A DNA stretch of 64,000 nucleotides from Algoriphagus pacificus (lineage in GTDB: Bacteria; Bacteroidota; Bacteroidia; Cytophagales; Cyclobacteriaceae): positions 310,001 through 374,000 of the forward strand of contig NZ_JAFKCU010000002.1 in assembly GCF_017254845.1 (NCBI RefSeq), read 5' to 3'. Within the stretch, counting starts at the first letter, position 1, and each line of letters opens with the position of its first letter. The position numbers and the translations under genes were made by a program. Of this stretch, positions 35,522-44,802 are shown piece by piece. Under the pieces are notes generated by a model that did not search any database, was not told the DNA's origin, and saw nothing but the letters and a program-made list of their open reading frames with translations.

Positions 35522-36139
35522 ATGAATAACGAAGCTTTAAAACTACATAGATCCAGTTTCGGAGATCCAAAAAATATTGGAAATGTACTTTCAAAAGAGG
35601 AGGCTCTAAAGCTTTTAAATGATTGGGTCCTTAATGACAAATTGCAGGTTCATATGAAGCAGGTTGGGTTTTTAATGAAGAAATATGCCGAATCCAAAGG
35701 GTACTCAGCGGAAGTTCAGCACAAATGGTATTTGGCGGGCTTACTTCATGATGCTGATTGGGACCAGTGGCCAGACCAACATTGCAGAAAAATCATAGAA
35801 GAGCTTGAGTCAAGGAAAATCGATCCTGAAATAATCCGAGCCATTGCTTCTCATGGCCCTAGGTATTTCGGAGTGGAACCAGAAACTGAAATGGATAAAA
35901 TGCTTTATGCTTTTGATGAATTAAGTGGATTTACACATGCATATTCTTTGATGCGGCCTACTGGTTATGAAGGAATGGAAGCAAAGGGAGTCAAAAAAAG
36001 GTTAAAAGATAAAACGTTCGCAGCCCAGGTAAGTAGGGAAGATATTGCGGATGCCACAGAAAAAGCAGGGATTTCTTTAGATGAATTGATACAATTTGTA
36101 ATTATTCATCAAAAATTTGCGCTTTCGTTAGAGGAGTAA
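35522..36139 (+). CDS. HD domain phosphohydrolase
   Basis: 205-residue cytoplasmic protein with a complete HD metal site: H44, then LAGLLHDADWDQW with H76 and D77, then H111 in AIASHGPRY and D132 in YAFDELSGF. Such stand-alone HDIG proteins hydrolyse nucleotides or related phosphates; substrate cannot be told. It is divergent from the PAS protein and 58 bases upstream of the secreted DUF2092 gene. Confidence 0.82.
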   Translation: MNNEALKLHRSSFGDPKNIGNVLSKEEALKLLNDWVLNDKLQVHMKQVGFLMKKYAESKGYSAEVQHKWYLAGLLHDADWDQWPDQHCRKIIEELESRKIDPEIIRAIASHGPRYFGVEPETEMDKMLYAFDELSGFTHAYSLMRPTGYEGMEAKGVKKRLKDKTFAAQVSREDIADATEKAGISLDELIQFVIIHQKFALSLEE

Positions 36140-36197
36140 GTGATTTTTAAATTCTAGTTTTTAAATTATATAGATTTTTCATTCTCAATGACTTACT

Positions 36198-36929
36198 ATG
36201 GACAAAAGATTGAGTTTTTTACTACTTACTTTTTTCTTTGCTTTTGGAGCTAAGGCACAAGAAAAAAACATTGATACCACTGCTGTACTCATTCTTGACA
36301 GAATGGGAGCTGTTTTCGGAGATCTCAAGAGCGTAGGATTTACTTCAGAAGTTTCAAAAGATGTAGCCTATTCTGATGATTTTTATATCAAGGTTTTTTC
36401 AAAAAGTGAAGTGATTATAAAGGGGCCTAATAAGTTTTCTGTAAGACATCATGGAGAAAAAAATGAGGATATCTATTCTTATGATGGAAGTCAGGTAACT
36501 TATTTTTCGTTTGCGAATAACATTTATGCAGTTGCAGATGCTCCGGATAATCTTATTGAAACCATTGATTATTTATATGAGGATTTTGGAATTGAGCTGA
36601 CTACCGCAGACTTTCTTTATCCAAATTTCTCCAAGGATTTTGTAGATCAAATGGATGAGGTTTTATACTTGGGAGTGGCTCAGATAAATGGAAAAAGGGC
36701 TTTACATGTCATGGGAAGTAATGATTCGATTTCAGCTCAAATATGGGTTTCGGACGATGCTTATTTCCTTCCCATGAAAATTGTAATTACTTATTTAAGC
36801 GAAGGAGTGGCTCATCAGCATCAAACGGATTTTTCTGATTGGGCGCTCAATATGGATTACCCAGATTCAATTTTCGAATTTTTACCACCTCCTAATGCCA
36901 GACAAATCACTTGGCTGAAACAAAATTAA
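36198..36929 (+). CDS. Secreted DUF2092-type protein
   Basis: 243 residues with a signal peptide of about 21 residues ending KAQ. The chain fits the DUF2092 family, which has a LolA/LppX-like fold: ILDRMGAVFGDLKSVGFTSE, the antiparallel sheet with SVRHHGEKNEDIYSYDG, and a closing YPDSIFEFLPPPNA. It is probably a periplasmic protein that binds hydrophobic molecules. It lies 18 bases upstream of the DUF6515-like gene, with which it recurs as a pair in related genomes as far as I recall. Confidence 0.78.
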   Translation: MDKRLSFLLLTFFFAFGAKAQEKNIDTTAVLILDRMGAVFGDLKSVGFTSEVSKDVAYSDDFYIKVFSKSEVIIKGPNKFSVRHHGEKNEDIYSYDGSQVTYFSFANNIYAVADAPDNLIETIDYLYEDFGIELTTADFLYPNFSKDFVDQMDEVLYLGVAQINGKRALHVMGSNDSISAQIWVSDDAYFLPMKIVITYLSEGVAHQHQTDFSDWALNMDYPDSIFEFLPPPNARQITWLKQN

Positions 36930-36947
36930 TCCTAAAGAAAATCGATT

Positions 36948-37940
36948 ATGAAAGCTTTTAAATTCAATTTATTCACCTTAGGATTAGGGCTATTAATGAT
37001 GATAATTTCTCCTGAGGAAAGTTTGGCTCAACGAATGAGAGCAGGTGGAAGGGCGGCAGCAAGACCAGCAACAACCCGTCAAGCTCCTTCCAGACCTATG
37101 AGTAGGCCCACATCTAGACCTCAGACTTCTCAAGCCAAAAGGTCGTTTTCGAAACCGACCACCCGACAATCAAACTCAAGTTCGCGACCGACCTTAAATG
37201 GAGGCTCTTCTAGGGTGACTAACAATAGAACAAAAAACAGTAAAGTTTCCAGTATTAAAGACAATAAAGTCGGTAATAATTCAAGGAATAATATTGGAAA
37301 TCGTGTCAATATCGACAACAGCAAAAATGTGAACGTTAATGTGAACAACAGAAATAACGTCAACATTAGAAATAACAATGTAAGAAACTATCGTCCTTAC
37401 AGACCATATTATAGACCTTATCCAAGACCTCCTTTTATTTGGGGAGGATTTGGTTTCAGTTGGTTTAGGCCTTATTACTATCATCCCTATGCACCTTTCT
37501 ATTGGGGACCAGTATGGCATCCTTGGGGATTCTTTGTCGCTACTTTGGCAGTAACGGCAATTGTGGTTTCAGTTGAAAATCAGGATTATAATTATGATGA
37601 GGGAGTCTTTTATGTAGAGACGGATGAAGGTTATGTGGTCGTGGAAGCGCCTCAAGGAGCTACTGTAAAAGTAATTCCCAAAGAATCAAAAGAGGTGGAA
37701 GTAAGTCCAACTGTAAACAATTACTACTATGGAGGTACTTTTTATGAAAAATCCGAGGGAGGTTATACAGTTGTTCCTCCTCCAGCAGGAGCTGTAGTAG
37801 ATGCCTTACCTGAAGGTGGAAAAGAGGTAAAAATTGGTGACCAGACTTATGTGAAAATCGGAGACACCTATTACATGCCTGTTCAAGAAGATGGTAAAGA
37901 CATGTATGAAATAGTTCAGGTAGAAGAAGTAGAAGAGTAA
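36948..37940 (+). CDS. Secreted DUF6515-like protein with basic and Asn-rich region
   Basis: 330 residues. A signal peptide is followed by an arginine/serine/threonine-rich stretch (about 28-100), an asparagine/valine-rich tract (about 105-148), and an aromatic region rich in tyrosine, proline and tryptophan (about 148-196). A membrane helix lies near 200-210. The C-terminal half has three copies of a short motif: VETDEGYVVVEAPQGATVKV, EKSEGGYTVVPPPAGAVVDA, and a degenerate third one. The motif is known from DUF6515 proteins. Possible role at the outer surface; function unknown. Confidence 0.72.
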   Translation: MKAFKFNLFTLGLGLLMMIISPEESLAQRMRAGGRAAARPATTRQAPSRPMSRPTSRPQTSQAKRSFSKPTTRQSNSSSRPTLNGGSSRVTNNRTKNSKVSSIKDNKVGNNSRNNIGNRVNIDNSKNVNVNVNNRNNVNIRNNNVRNYRPYRPYYRPYPRPPFIWGGFGFSWFRPYYYHPYAPFYWGPVWHPWGFFVATLAVTAIVVSVENQDYNYDEGVFYVETDEGYVVVEAPQGATVKVIPKESKEVEVSPTVNNYYYGGTFYEKSEGGYTVVPPPAGAVVDALPEGGKEVKIGDQTYVKIGDTYYMPVQEDGKDMYEIVQVEEVEE

Positions 37941-37958
37941 TTATAGTCTCAAAAAATT

Positions 37959-38000
37959 AATAGCTCCTAATTACAGATGTAGTTAGGGGCTATTTTATTT
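37959..38000. terminator. Terminator between convergent genes
   Basis: AATAGCTCCTAA (37959-37970) pairs with TTAGGGGCTATT (37983-37994) with one G-T pair, followed by TTATTT. Confidence 0.7.
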
Positions 38001-38008
38001 AGACCAAT

Positions 38009-38506
38009 TTATTCCTGGTCTTCTTCCACTTCAGAAAGTGGTCTGAAATTTCCTTCTGGTAACTGTTCTGCTACCTCATCTTTTTCATATGGAAAGACTT
38101 CCACGATTGGACTTTCTACTATGTCCGGAATTCTGAAGCTAACCAGCATATTGCTTAAGCTTTCCTGAATCCTGTCGTAGGCTTCTTTGACATCAGCAGC
38201 GGTCACAATCATGTACTGGGTTACCTTTTTTTCTTTTCCACTATCTGCATCCGCTACCAAATAACAAATCTTGCATTTGTACCAGATATCAGCATCTTCA
38301 TAGTAGAAAACATCTACAATATTGCTTTTGCTCAAGTTTGTGACTTGAAAATCTCCTCTGATCTGAGATCCTAGTCGATCATAAATGATCGCTTCAGCCT
38401 CAGTGAAGGAGACAGCATCCACCATATATTGTTCAGATATGTTTTTCAACAATCCTTCTTCGTTTTCTTTAGCGTATTTTACTTTACACAAAAACCAGGT
38501 TCTCAT
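38009..38506 (-). CDS. DUF4494 protein
   Basis: 165-residue soluble protein of the Bacteroidota-specific DUF4494 family. It starts MRTWFLCKVKYAKENEEGLL, has YYEDADIWYKCKICYLVADADSG and ends in an acidic tail. The family is widespread and its role is unknown; a single stand-alone gene here, with 220 bases before the divergent patatin gene. Confidence 0.8.
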   Translation of the reverse strand: MRTWFLCKVKYAKENEEGLLKNISEQYMVDAVSFTEAEAIIYDRLGSQIRGDFQVTNLSKSNIVDVFYYEDADIWYKCKICYLVADADSGKEKKVTQYMIVTAADVKEAYDRIQESLSNMLVSFRIPDIVESPIVEVFPYEKDEVAEQLPEGNFRPLSEVEEDQE

Positions 38507-38726
38507 CTTTCTTTCAATTGAATCGTGAATCTAAATCTTATCGATTGAAGAACCATAAAATTCTTATTAAAACTGGCTAAAGGTTTGTTTTAAAATTCAT
38601 TAATAGATTGATTATCAAATTACTTGACCCAAAAAATAATTCATTCGATAGCATGAGTTCAAGTCAATAGAAAATGAATTGGTACAGATTTGATAAAAGC
38701 CGTAAATTAAAGCGAAATCACAGATC

Positions 38727-41015
38727 ATGCGCGATAAAATCTGGTACAGTTTTCCAGTTCAACTTTTACTTCTTCACCTTAGAAAAAATCTTGCTCTGAT
38801 CTCCATCTGGGCTTTGTTACTGGGAATCATCCTAGAAAAGTTCGGTGTAGTGCTTGGAATCCCATTTCTGTTTCTAGATCCTGAATATTTACATCAGGTT
38901 TCCTGGATCAGTTTCATGATGATGGGAATCGGATTTGCAGTTTTGACCATGGCTTTTCACATGACCACCTATATCATGGACGGAAGCCAATTCAAATTTT
39001 TGGCGGTTTTACCGAAACCATTTATCCATTTCAGTCTCAATAACTTTATTGTCCCTTTAATCTTCTATCTGATTTATTGCATCAGGTTTATCAATTTTCA
39101 ATTGGGAAATGATCTTTCTTCTGAGTGGATAGTCTTGCAGTATTTCTTGGGATTTTCTGCAGGGAGTATACTTTCTTATTCATTGATTTTTGGATATTTC
39201 TCGATCACGAATAAAGATTTTTTTATCCTTTTTGCTGGGTCGGTAGATAAACGTCTTCGAAAAGTCAGACTTACCAGGGCCAATGTCATTAGCCAATACA
39301 AAGAGCTGAAAACCAAAAATGACAAGGTACTGTATTTTGTAAATATGAAGTTCAGGTTTGAAAAAGTCAGACCCGATATAGCACGATTTGAAGGTACTAA
39401 GCTTCTGAGAGTCTTTGATCAAAACCACTTAAACCTATTCCTGATACAGGTTTTTTTGATTCTTTTTGTTTTGTTTTTGGGCTTTTTCAAGGAAAAACCT
39501 GTGTTGCAATTGCCTGCAGCGATGAGTGCTACTTTGCTTTTGGCAATTTTAGTGATGTTGGTTGGGGCGGTTAGTTTTTGGCTGCGGAAATGGGCAACAG
39601 TCACAGTTATCGGGATGATTTTTCTGATGAATTATTTCTCCAATTTCTCCTTTTTAAACAGACCACATGAAGCCTTTGGCATTGACTACAATTCCAAGCC
39701 GGAATTATATAATCTGGAACGATTAAATCAATTATTGCATCCGGATACAGTAGCCAAGGACCGAAATAAGACTTTGGAAATTCTGAATAATTGGAAGTCT
39801 AAGTTTCCATTGGAAGAGAAGCCAAAAATGGTTATGGTTGCTGCCAGTGGAGGTGGTCAAAGGGCAGCTCTTTGGACTTTGCATGTTTTGCAATCTATTT
39901 ATGGAATTGCCGATGGAGAAGTAATAAAGCATACTGAGCTTTTTACCGGGGCCTCTGGAGGCGTATTGGGAGAAGCATTTTTCAGGGAAATTTATTTGAG
40001 ATCACAGACTGATTCCAATTTTGATCCTTTGGATCCAAAGTATTTAGATCAAATGTCTGCGGACAACCTAAACCCCATCATTTTCACACTTTTGGTGAAT
40101 GACTTGCTGATTCGAAATCAATATTTCGAATACAGGGGGTACAGACACTTAAAAGACCGAGGTTTTGCTTTCGAAAACCAGTTGAATTTAAATACTGAGG
40201 GTATCATGGATAAGCCGATTGAGGCCTATAAAGAGCCTGAAACTTTGGCGAAAATACCGATGCTTCCAGTTACTTCCCTGATTACGAATGACGGAAGGAA
40301 GTTGGTGATTTCACCCAATTCCATGTCATATCTAGGTACCTCTGCCTTGGGAAAAAGCGGAGCTGATGAAAAGAAGCAATCGATAGATTTTTTGCGCTTT
40401 TTCCATGATCATGATCCAGGGAACTTGAGATTCTTATCTGCCTTGAGAATGAGCGCAACTTTCCCATTTATAACTCCAAATATTCAGCTTCCATCGGTAC
40501 CTGAAATGGAAACGATGGATACTGGTCTTTCTGATAATTTTGGGATTCAGGATGCATTAAGATTCACCTACGTGTTCCAAAAGTGGATCTCAGAGAATAC
40601 TTCAGGAGTGATTTTGATTACGATTCGGGATTCTGAGAAGGTGGTGGAGATTCCTCCCACAACCCCTCCTAAAATATTTGAAAAGATCTTTACACCGCTA
40701 AAAAACATCTATTCCAATTGGGATAATGTCCAGACTATTCAGAATGAAGTGTTATTTAATTACATGGATGAGTCCATGCCTTTTGATATCGATAAAATCG
40801 AATTCGAATACGCTCCCGAAAAGGTACAAGCTGGGGAATTAACAGGTAGTCAGGAAACCATGCAGCGGGCCTCGTTAAACTGGAGATTAACTGCGCGTGA
40901 AAAGAAATCGATTTTGGCCAGTATCTACACCCAAAAAAACCAGCAAAGTTTACTTAAGCTTAAAGAAATTTTCGCTCATCAAGATGCGATCCAACTCAAT
41001 GATTCAATTCAATAA
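38727..41015 (+). CDS. Patatin-like phospholipase with multi-span membrane N-terminus
   Basis: 762 residues. The first 310 residues have about seven hydrophobic helices. The patatin domain starts near 365 with VMVAASGGGQRAALW as oxyanion loop, has GASGGV with nucleophile S410, and MDTGLSDNFG with D598 as the second catalytic residue. This gives the Ser-Asp dyad of a lipid acyl hydrolase tied to the inner membrane. Substrate lipid is unknown. The gene end overlaps the convergent Mpo1-like gene by 7 bases. Confidence 0.85.
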   Translation: MRDKIWYSFPVQLLLLHLRKNLALISIWALLLGIILEKFGVVLGIPFLFLDPEYLHQVSWISFMMMGIGFAVLTMAFHMTTYIMDGSQFKFLAVLPKPFIHFSLNNFIVPLIFYLIYCIRFINFQLGNDLSSEWIVLQYFLGFSAGSILSYSLIFGYFSITNKDFFILFAGSVDKRLRKVRLTRANVISQYKELKTKNDKVLYFVNMKFRFEKVRPDIARFEGTKLLRVFDQNHLNLFLIQVFLILFVLFLGFFKEKPVLQLPAAMSATLLLAILVMLVGAVSFWLRKWATVTVIGMIFLMNYFSNFSFLNRPHEAFGIDYNSKPELYNLERLNQLLHPDTVAKDRNKTLEILNNWKSKFPLEEKPKMVMVAASGGGQRAALWTLHVLQSIYGIADGEVIKHTELFTGASGGVLGEAFFREIYLRSQTDSNFDPLDPKYLDQMSADNLNPIIFTLLVNDLLIRNQYFEYRGYRHLKDRGFAFENQLNLNTEGIMDKPIEAYKEPETLAKIPMLPVTSLITNDGRKLVISPNSMSYLGTSALGKSGADEKKQSIDFLRFFHDHDPGNLRFLSALRMSATFPFITPNIQLPSVPEMETMDTGLSDNFGIQDALRFTYVFQKWISENTSGVILITIRDSEKVVEIPPTTPPKIFEKIFTPLKNIYSNWDNVQTIQNEVLFNYMDESMPFDIDKIEFEYAPEKVQAGELTGSQETMQRASLNWRLTAREKKSILASIYTQKNQQSLLKLKEIFAHQDAIQLNDSIQ

Positions 41016-41488
41016 GCAATTCCGATTTTCTTATAAATAAAGTGCATAAGCCAGGCAGGTCCAATCAAAAGGAATTGTAGATCTTTTAGAAATGAGGGTT
41101 TTTTGCCTTCTATTTTATGCCCATAAAACTGAAATATCCAGGCTACCACAAAAATGCCGATACTGATTAGCCAAAGCTTTCCGGGAAATTCCAACTCTAG
41201 GAAATTTGCCAATGCAAGACAAAGAGCAGAAAAGAAAAACATTCCTAAGGCTAAAGGAGGAGACAAGGAAACATAATAGACCAAGACAATAAGCAAAATG
41301 AAGGTAGCCCAATTAGCAAAACCTTCTAAAAAGGGCATAAAGACTGAAATTTGCTCTGAAGGAATCGAGTAAATAAGTCCAACAATACTGAAAAAAATAG
41401 AAGGCACACAAATCCAGTGGATCAATTTATTTGTCTGGTTTTGGTGACTCATTCCATATTCCTGAAGCAGTAAATCGATTTTTCGCAT
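41009..41488 (-). CDS. Mpo1-like (DUF962) membrane protein
   Basis: 159 residues from the ATG at 41488. Four or five membrane helices and the family pattern MSHQNQTNKLIHWICVP at the N-terminus plus FQFYGHKIEGKKPSFLKDL. Yeast Mpo1 is a dioxygenase that breaks down 2-hydroxy fatty acids; the histidines in NKLIHW and YGHKIE fit its iron ligands. It lies back to back with the patatin gene, so a common theme of membrane lipid turnover is possible. Confidence 0.82.
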   Translation of the reverse strand: MRKIDLLLQEYGMSHQNQTNKLIHWICVPSIFFSIVGLIYSIPSEQISVFMPFLEGFANWATFILLIVLVYYVSLSPPLALGMFFFSALCLALANFLELEFPGKLWLISIGIFVVAWIFQFYGHKIEGKKPSFLKDLQFLLIGPAWLMHFIYKKIGIAY

Positions 41489-41566
41489 CACATTTATGAG
41501 TTATTTGGGCTAGATTTATTCAAAATACTAAATCCTTCTAATTAAAATTTAAAATAGGTTCAGAAA

Positions 41567-42694
41567 ATGTTGAGCTATTGGGAACAGAAAAATTTTCTGA
41601 AATATGACTTGCTAGTGGTAGGTTCTGGATTTGTAGGACTTTCTACTGCTATTCATTTCAAAAAAAAGCATCCAAAGGCAAATGTGGCCATTTTGGAGCG
41701 AGGAGTATTTCCAACTGGGGCGAGTTCAAAGAATGCCGGTTTTGCCTGTTTCGGAAGCTTGACAGAGATTCTGGATGATTTTTGGCACATGACCCCCGAA
41801 GAAGTTTTGGGCTTGGTAGAGAGAAGGTATAAGGGCTTGGTTCAAATCAGAAAGACTTTTGGGGATAAGGCATTAGGATATCAGGATAGCAATGGTTTTG
41901 AACTTTTGGATGAAAGCCAAATTGCTGCTTTGGAACGGATGGGTGAAGTCAATCAATTTTTAAAAGGCATTTTTAAGAAAAAAGTCTTTTCAACCGTCAA
42001 GGATTCTGGAAAACTTGGTTTTGCTCCAAGTGTGAAAGCGATAGTTAAAAATAAGTTTGAAGGAGAATTGGATCCTGGAAAGTATCTAAATAATCTCTGG
42101 AAAATGGCTGGTGAACTGGGAGTCAGAATTATTACTGGGGCGGAAGTCAAGCAAGTAGACTCCGAATCAGGAGAGATATCCGCTACTGACAATTTCAGTA
42201 ATCAGTCACTCTCATTTGTAGCAAAGCGGTTGGCTATCTGTACCAATGCTTTTACAAAACAATTACTTCCAACTGCAGAGCTAGAGCCTGGTAGAGGGTT
42301 GGTGATGGTGAGTGAACCATTGGATTTTGAAATTCCTTGGAAAGGAAGTTTCCATATGGATAAAGGGTATGTTTATTTTAGAAAAATTGATGGAAGACTT
42401 CTTTTGGGAGGAGCTAGGAATGTGGATTTTGAAGGTGAGAATTCCACAGATTTTAAAGTAAACCCCAAAATCAAATCACATTTGGATCAATTGGCCAAAG
42501 AGGTGATTTTCCCTGGGAAGGAATTTAAATGGGAAAGAGAGTGGACAGGGATTATGGCATTTGGGAAGAAAAAAACGCCTATCATCGAGCGGATTAGTGA
42601 AAAGACAGCTCTTGCTGTTAGATTGGGTGGAATGGGAGTGGCAGTAGGTTGGCAGGTCGGAAAAGAACTGTCAGCACTTATTTCGGAAAAATAA
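41567..42694 (+). CDS. FAD-dependent oxidoreductase (DAO family)
   Basis: 375-residue flavoenzyme of the D-amino-acid oxidase/glycine oxidase fold. The dinucleotide motif LLVVGSGFVGLSTAIHF (G19, G21, G24) is near the N-terminus, followed by AILERGVFPTGASSKNAG, typical of the DAO group. The C-terminal half has YVYFRKIDGRLLLGGARNVD and a closing RLGGMGVAVGWQVGK. The substrate is probably an amine or amino acid, not further defined. It is 51 bases upstream of nhaC. Confidence 0.85.
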   Translation: MLSYWEQKNFLKYDLLVVGSGFVGLSTAIHFKKKHPKANVAILERGVFPTGASSKNAGFACFGSLTEILDDFWHMTPEEVLGLVERRYKGLVQIRKTFGDKALGYQDSNGFELLDESQIAALERMGEVNQFLKGIFKKKVFSTVKDSGKLGFAPSVKAIVKNKFEGELDPGKYLNNLWKMAGELGVRIITGAEVKQVDSESGEISATDNFSNQSLSFVAKRLAICTNAFTKQLLPTAELEPGRGLVMVSEPLDFEIPWKGSFHMDKGYVYFRKIDGRLLLGGARNVDFEGENSTDFKVNPKIKSHLDQLAKEVIFPGKEFKWEREWTGIMAFGKKKTPIIERISEKTALAVRLGGMGVAVGWQVGKELSALISEK

Positions 42695-42745
42695 AGTAAT
42701 TTTTTTTGATTAGATTCAAACCTTAAATTCACCAAACACCGATTA

Positions 42746-44203
42746 ATGGAAGGAATTACTCGTGCCCCAAAGGTTTTTGACGCCCTTATTCCCTTAATTT
42801 TTTTGATTGTACTCCTGGTTTTAAATATCCAGATTTTCGGAACCGACGGGCTTTCTGGTTCTAATCAGATAGTCCTTATTTTATCAGCCTCTATAGCCGC
42901 TTTGGTGGCTATTTTCAGGCTGAATTATAATTGGGAAACACTTCAAGATGGTATCGTAAAAAGTATCAGTTCCGCGATGTCAAGTATTCTAATTCTCTTT
43001 TTGATTGGAGCTTTGGCTGGAACCTGGCTATTGAGTGGAATCGTGCCTGCCATGATCTATTACGGACTACAGGTTTTGAATCCTACCATTTTCCTTTTTG
43101 CTGCCTGTTTCGTGAGTGCCGTGGTTTCTGTAGCTACGGGTAGTAGTTGGACTACTGTTGCTACCGTGGGCGTGGCGCTTTTGGGGATTGGAAAAGCATT
43201 GGGTTTTGAAGAAGGAATCATAGCAGGAGCGATTATTTCCGGTGCTTATTTCGGAGATAAAATGTCACCCTTATCTGATACGACCAATTTGGCACCTGCA
43301 ATGGCAGGAACTGATTTGTTTACTCATATTCGATACATGGCGAGAACTACTGTTCCATCTATGACCATCACCTTGATCTTATTTATAGTCATTGGTTTGA
43401 ATTATGAAACCCAAGGCTCGGTCGATGATGTGAAAAATATCTCTGCTGTTATTTTAGAAAGATTCAATGTCAGTGGCTGGCTTTTTATTGTGCCGATCGT
43501 TGTTTTGGTAATGATTGTAAAACAAGTACCTGCCATTCCGGCTTTATTGGCTGGAGCGCTGCTGGGTGGAGTATTTGCAGTAATATTTCAGCCAGATATC
43601 ATCACTTTGATAGCTGCTGAAGATGCATCCTATGCTTACCAAAGTTTCAAAGCAGTCATGATGTCCTTGTATGGTGAAATAAGTATTGTAACCAGCAATG
43701 ACATAGTCAATGAATTATTGGTGACAGGAGGTATGGCAGGTATGCTTAATACCATTTGGTTGATTGTATGTGCGATGGTTTTTGGAGGGATTATGGAAGA
43801 AAGCGGGATGTTGAGAGTTTTGGCTGAAGCCATCATCAGAAAGGTTCACAGAGTTGGATCTTTGATTGCTTCCACTGCTGCTACCTGTGTGTTTTTCAAT
43901 ATTACCACCTCAGATCAATATTTGGCAATTTTGGTTCCTGGAAGAATGTATGCAGATGTTTATAAGAAAAGAGGTTTGAAGCCTGAAAATCTTAGTAGAA
44001 CACTGGAAGATTCAGCCACTGTGACTTCAGTTTTAGTGCCTTGGAATACCTGTGGAGCAACGCAGGCTTCGGTTCTTGGAGTTGCAACATTGACTTATGC
44101 ACCCTATTGTTTTTTTAATATCATCAGTCCATTTATGACTATCTTATTTGGATACCTGAAGATTGGAATAACCTATTACGAGAAAGAAGAAGAGTTGGCA
44201 TGA
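42746..44203 (+). CDS. nhaC: Na+/H+ antiporter NhaC family
   Basis: 485-residue inner membrane antiporter with about 11-12 helices. Family marks include GSSWTTVATVGVALLGIG, the helix AGAIISGAYFGDKMSPLSDT, and later TSDQYLAILVPGRMYADVY with ATVTSVLVPWNTCGATQASV near the end. It exports sodium in exchange for protons. Its stop codon overlaps the next gene as ATGA. Confidence 0.93.
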   Translation: MEGITRAPKVFDALIPLIFLIVLLVLNIQIFGTDGLSGSNQIVLILSASIAALVAIFRLNYNWETLQDGIVKSISSAMSSILILFLIGALAGTWLLSGIVPAMIYYGLQVLNPTIFLFAACFVSAVVSVATGSSWTTVATVGVALLGIGKALGFEEGIIAGAIISGAYFGDKMSPLSDTTNLAPAMAGTDLFTHIRYMARTTVPSMTITLILFIVIGLNYETQGSVDDVKNISAVILERFNVSGWLFIVPIVVLVMIVKQVPAIPALLAGALLGGVFAVIFQPDIITLIAAEDASYAYQSFKAVMMSLYGEISIVTSNDIVNELLVTGGMAGMLNTIWLIVCAMVFGGIMEESGMLRVLAEAIIRKVHRVGSLIASTAATCVFFNITTSDQYLAILVPGRMYADVYKKRGLKPENLSRTLEDSATVTSVLVPWNTCGATQASVLGVATLTYAPYCFFNIISPFMTILFGYLKIGITYYEKEEELA

Positions 44204-44802
44204 TTCCATTTAGGATAAGTAAAGAAGAAATAAACGAATTACCCTTAGGTCAATTTGAAGGAGAAATATTTTTGATTGACCAGATGGAAGATGTGGAGGA
44301 AGCAGCAGAGTTTCTTGCCAAACAAAACATTATTGGTTTTGATACTGAAACAAAACCTGCTTTCAGAAGAGGGGTGGTGAATTCAGTTGGGCTTCTTCAA
44401 TTGTCAACTTCAACTCAAGCTTTTTTATTCCGCCTAAACTTACTTGGAGGATTTCCTGATGAGTTGAGAAACTTGCTTGAAAATGAAAAGATTGTCAAAG
44501 TAGGAGCTGCGGTCCATGATGATATCAAAGGTCTGGCAAAGTTGACCGATTCATTTTATGCCCAATCATTTTTTGATTTGAATGATGAATTGAAAAAAGT
44601 GGGATTTCACAATGTGGGAGTCCGAAATCTCTGCGGAATGGTCTTGAAAATGAGGATTTCCAAAGCTGAGCAGGTTTCAAATTGGGAAGCAGAAGAATTG
44701 ACAGAAAAGCAAAAAAGGTATGCTGCTACAGATGCTTGGGCTTGTTTGGAGATTTTTCAGAAATTGAAAAATGAAGGGTATTTAGATGACTTATTTAAGT
44801 AA
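44200..44802 (+). CDS. RNase D-like 3'-5' exonuclease
   Basis: 200-residue DEDD exonuclease of the DnaQ/RNase D fold. Motifs: IIGFDTETKPAFRRG (D, E), the second acidic region AAVHDDIKGLAKL, and KRYAATDAWACLEIF with the final tyrosine/aspartate of the DEDDy subgroup. No HRDC domain. The start overlaps the nhaC stop by 4 bases and its end overlaps the convergent YigZ gene by 8 bases. Confidence 0.9.
   Translation: MIPFRISKEEINELPLGQFEGEIFLIDQMEDVEEAAEFLAKQNIIGFDTETKPAFRRGVVNSVGLLQLSTSTQAFLFRLNLLGGFPDELRNLLENEKIVKVGAAVHDDIKGLAKLTDSFYAQSFFDLNDELKKVGFHNVGVRNLCGMVLKMRISKAEQVSNWEAEELTEKQKRYAATDAWACLEIFQKLKNEGYLDDLFK

Noticed and set aside
37255-37390. Short repeats that look like a CRISPR or satellite
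   Set aside because: They are asparagine/valine codon repeats inside a secreted protein gene, with no spacer-repeat layout.
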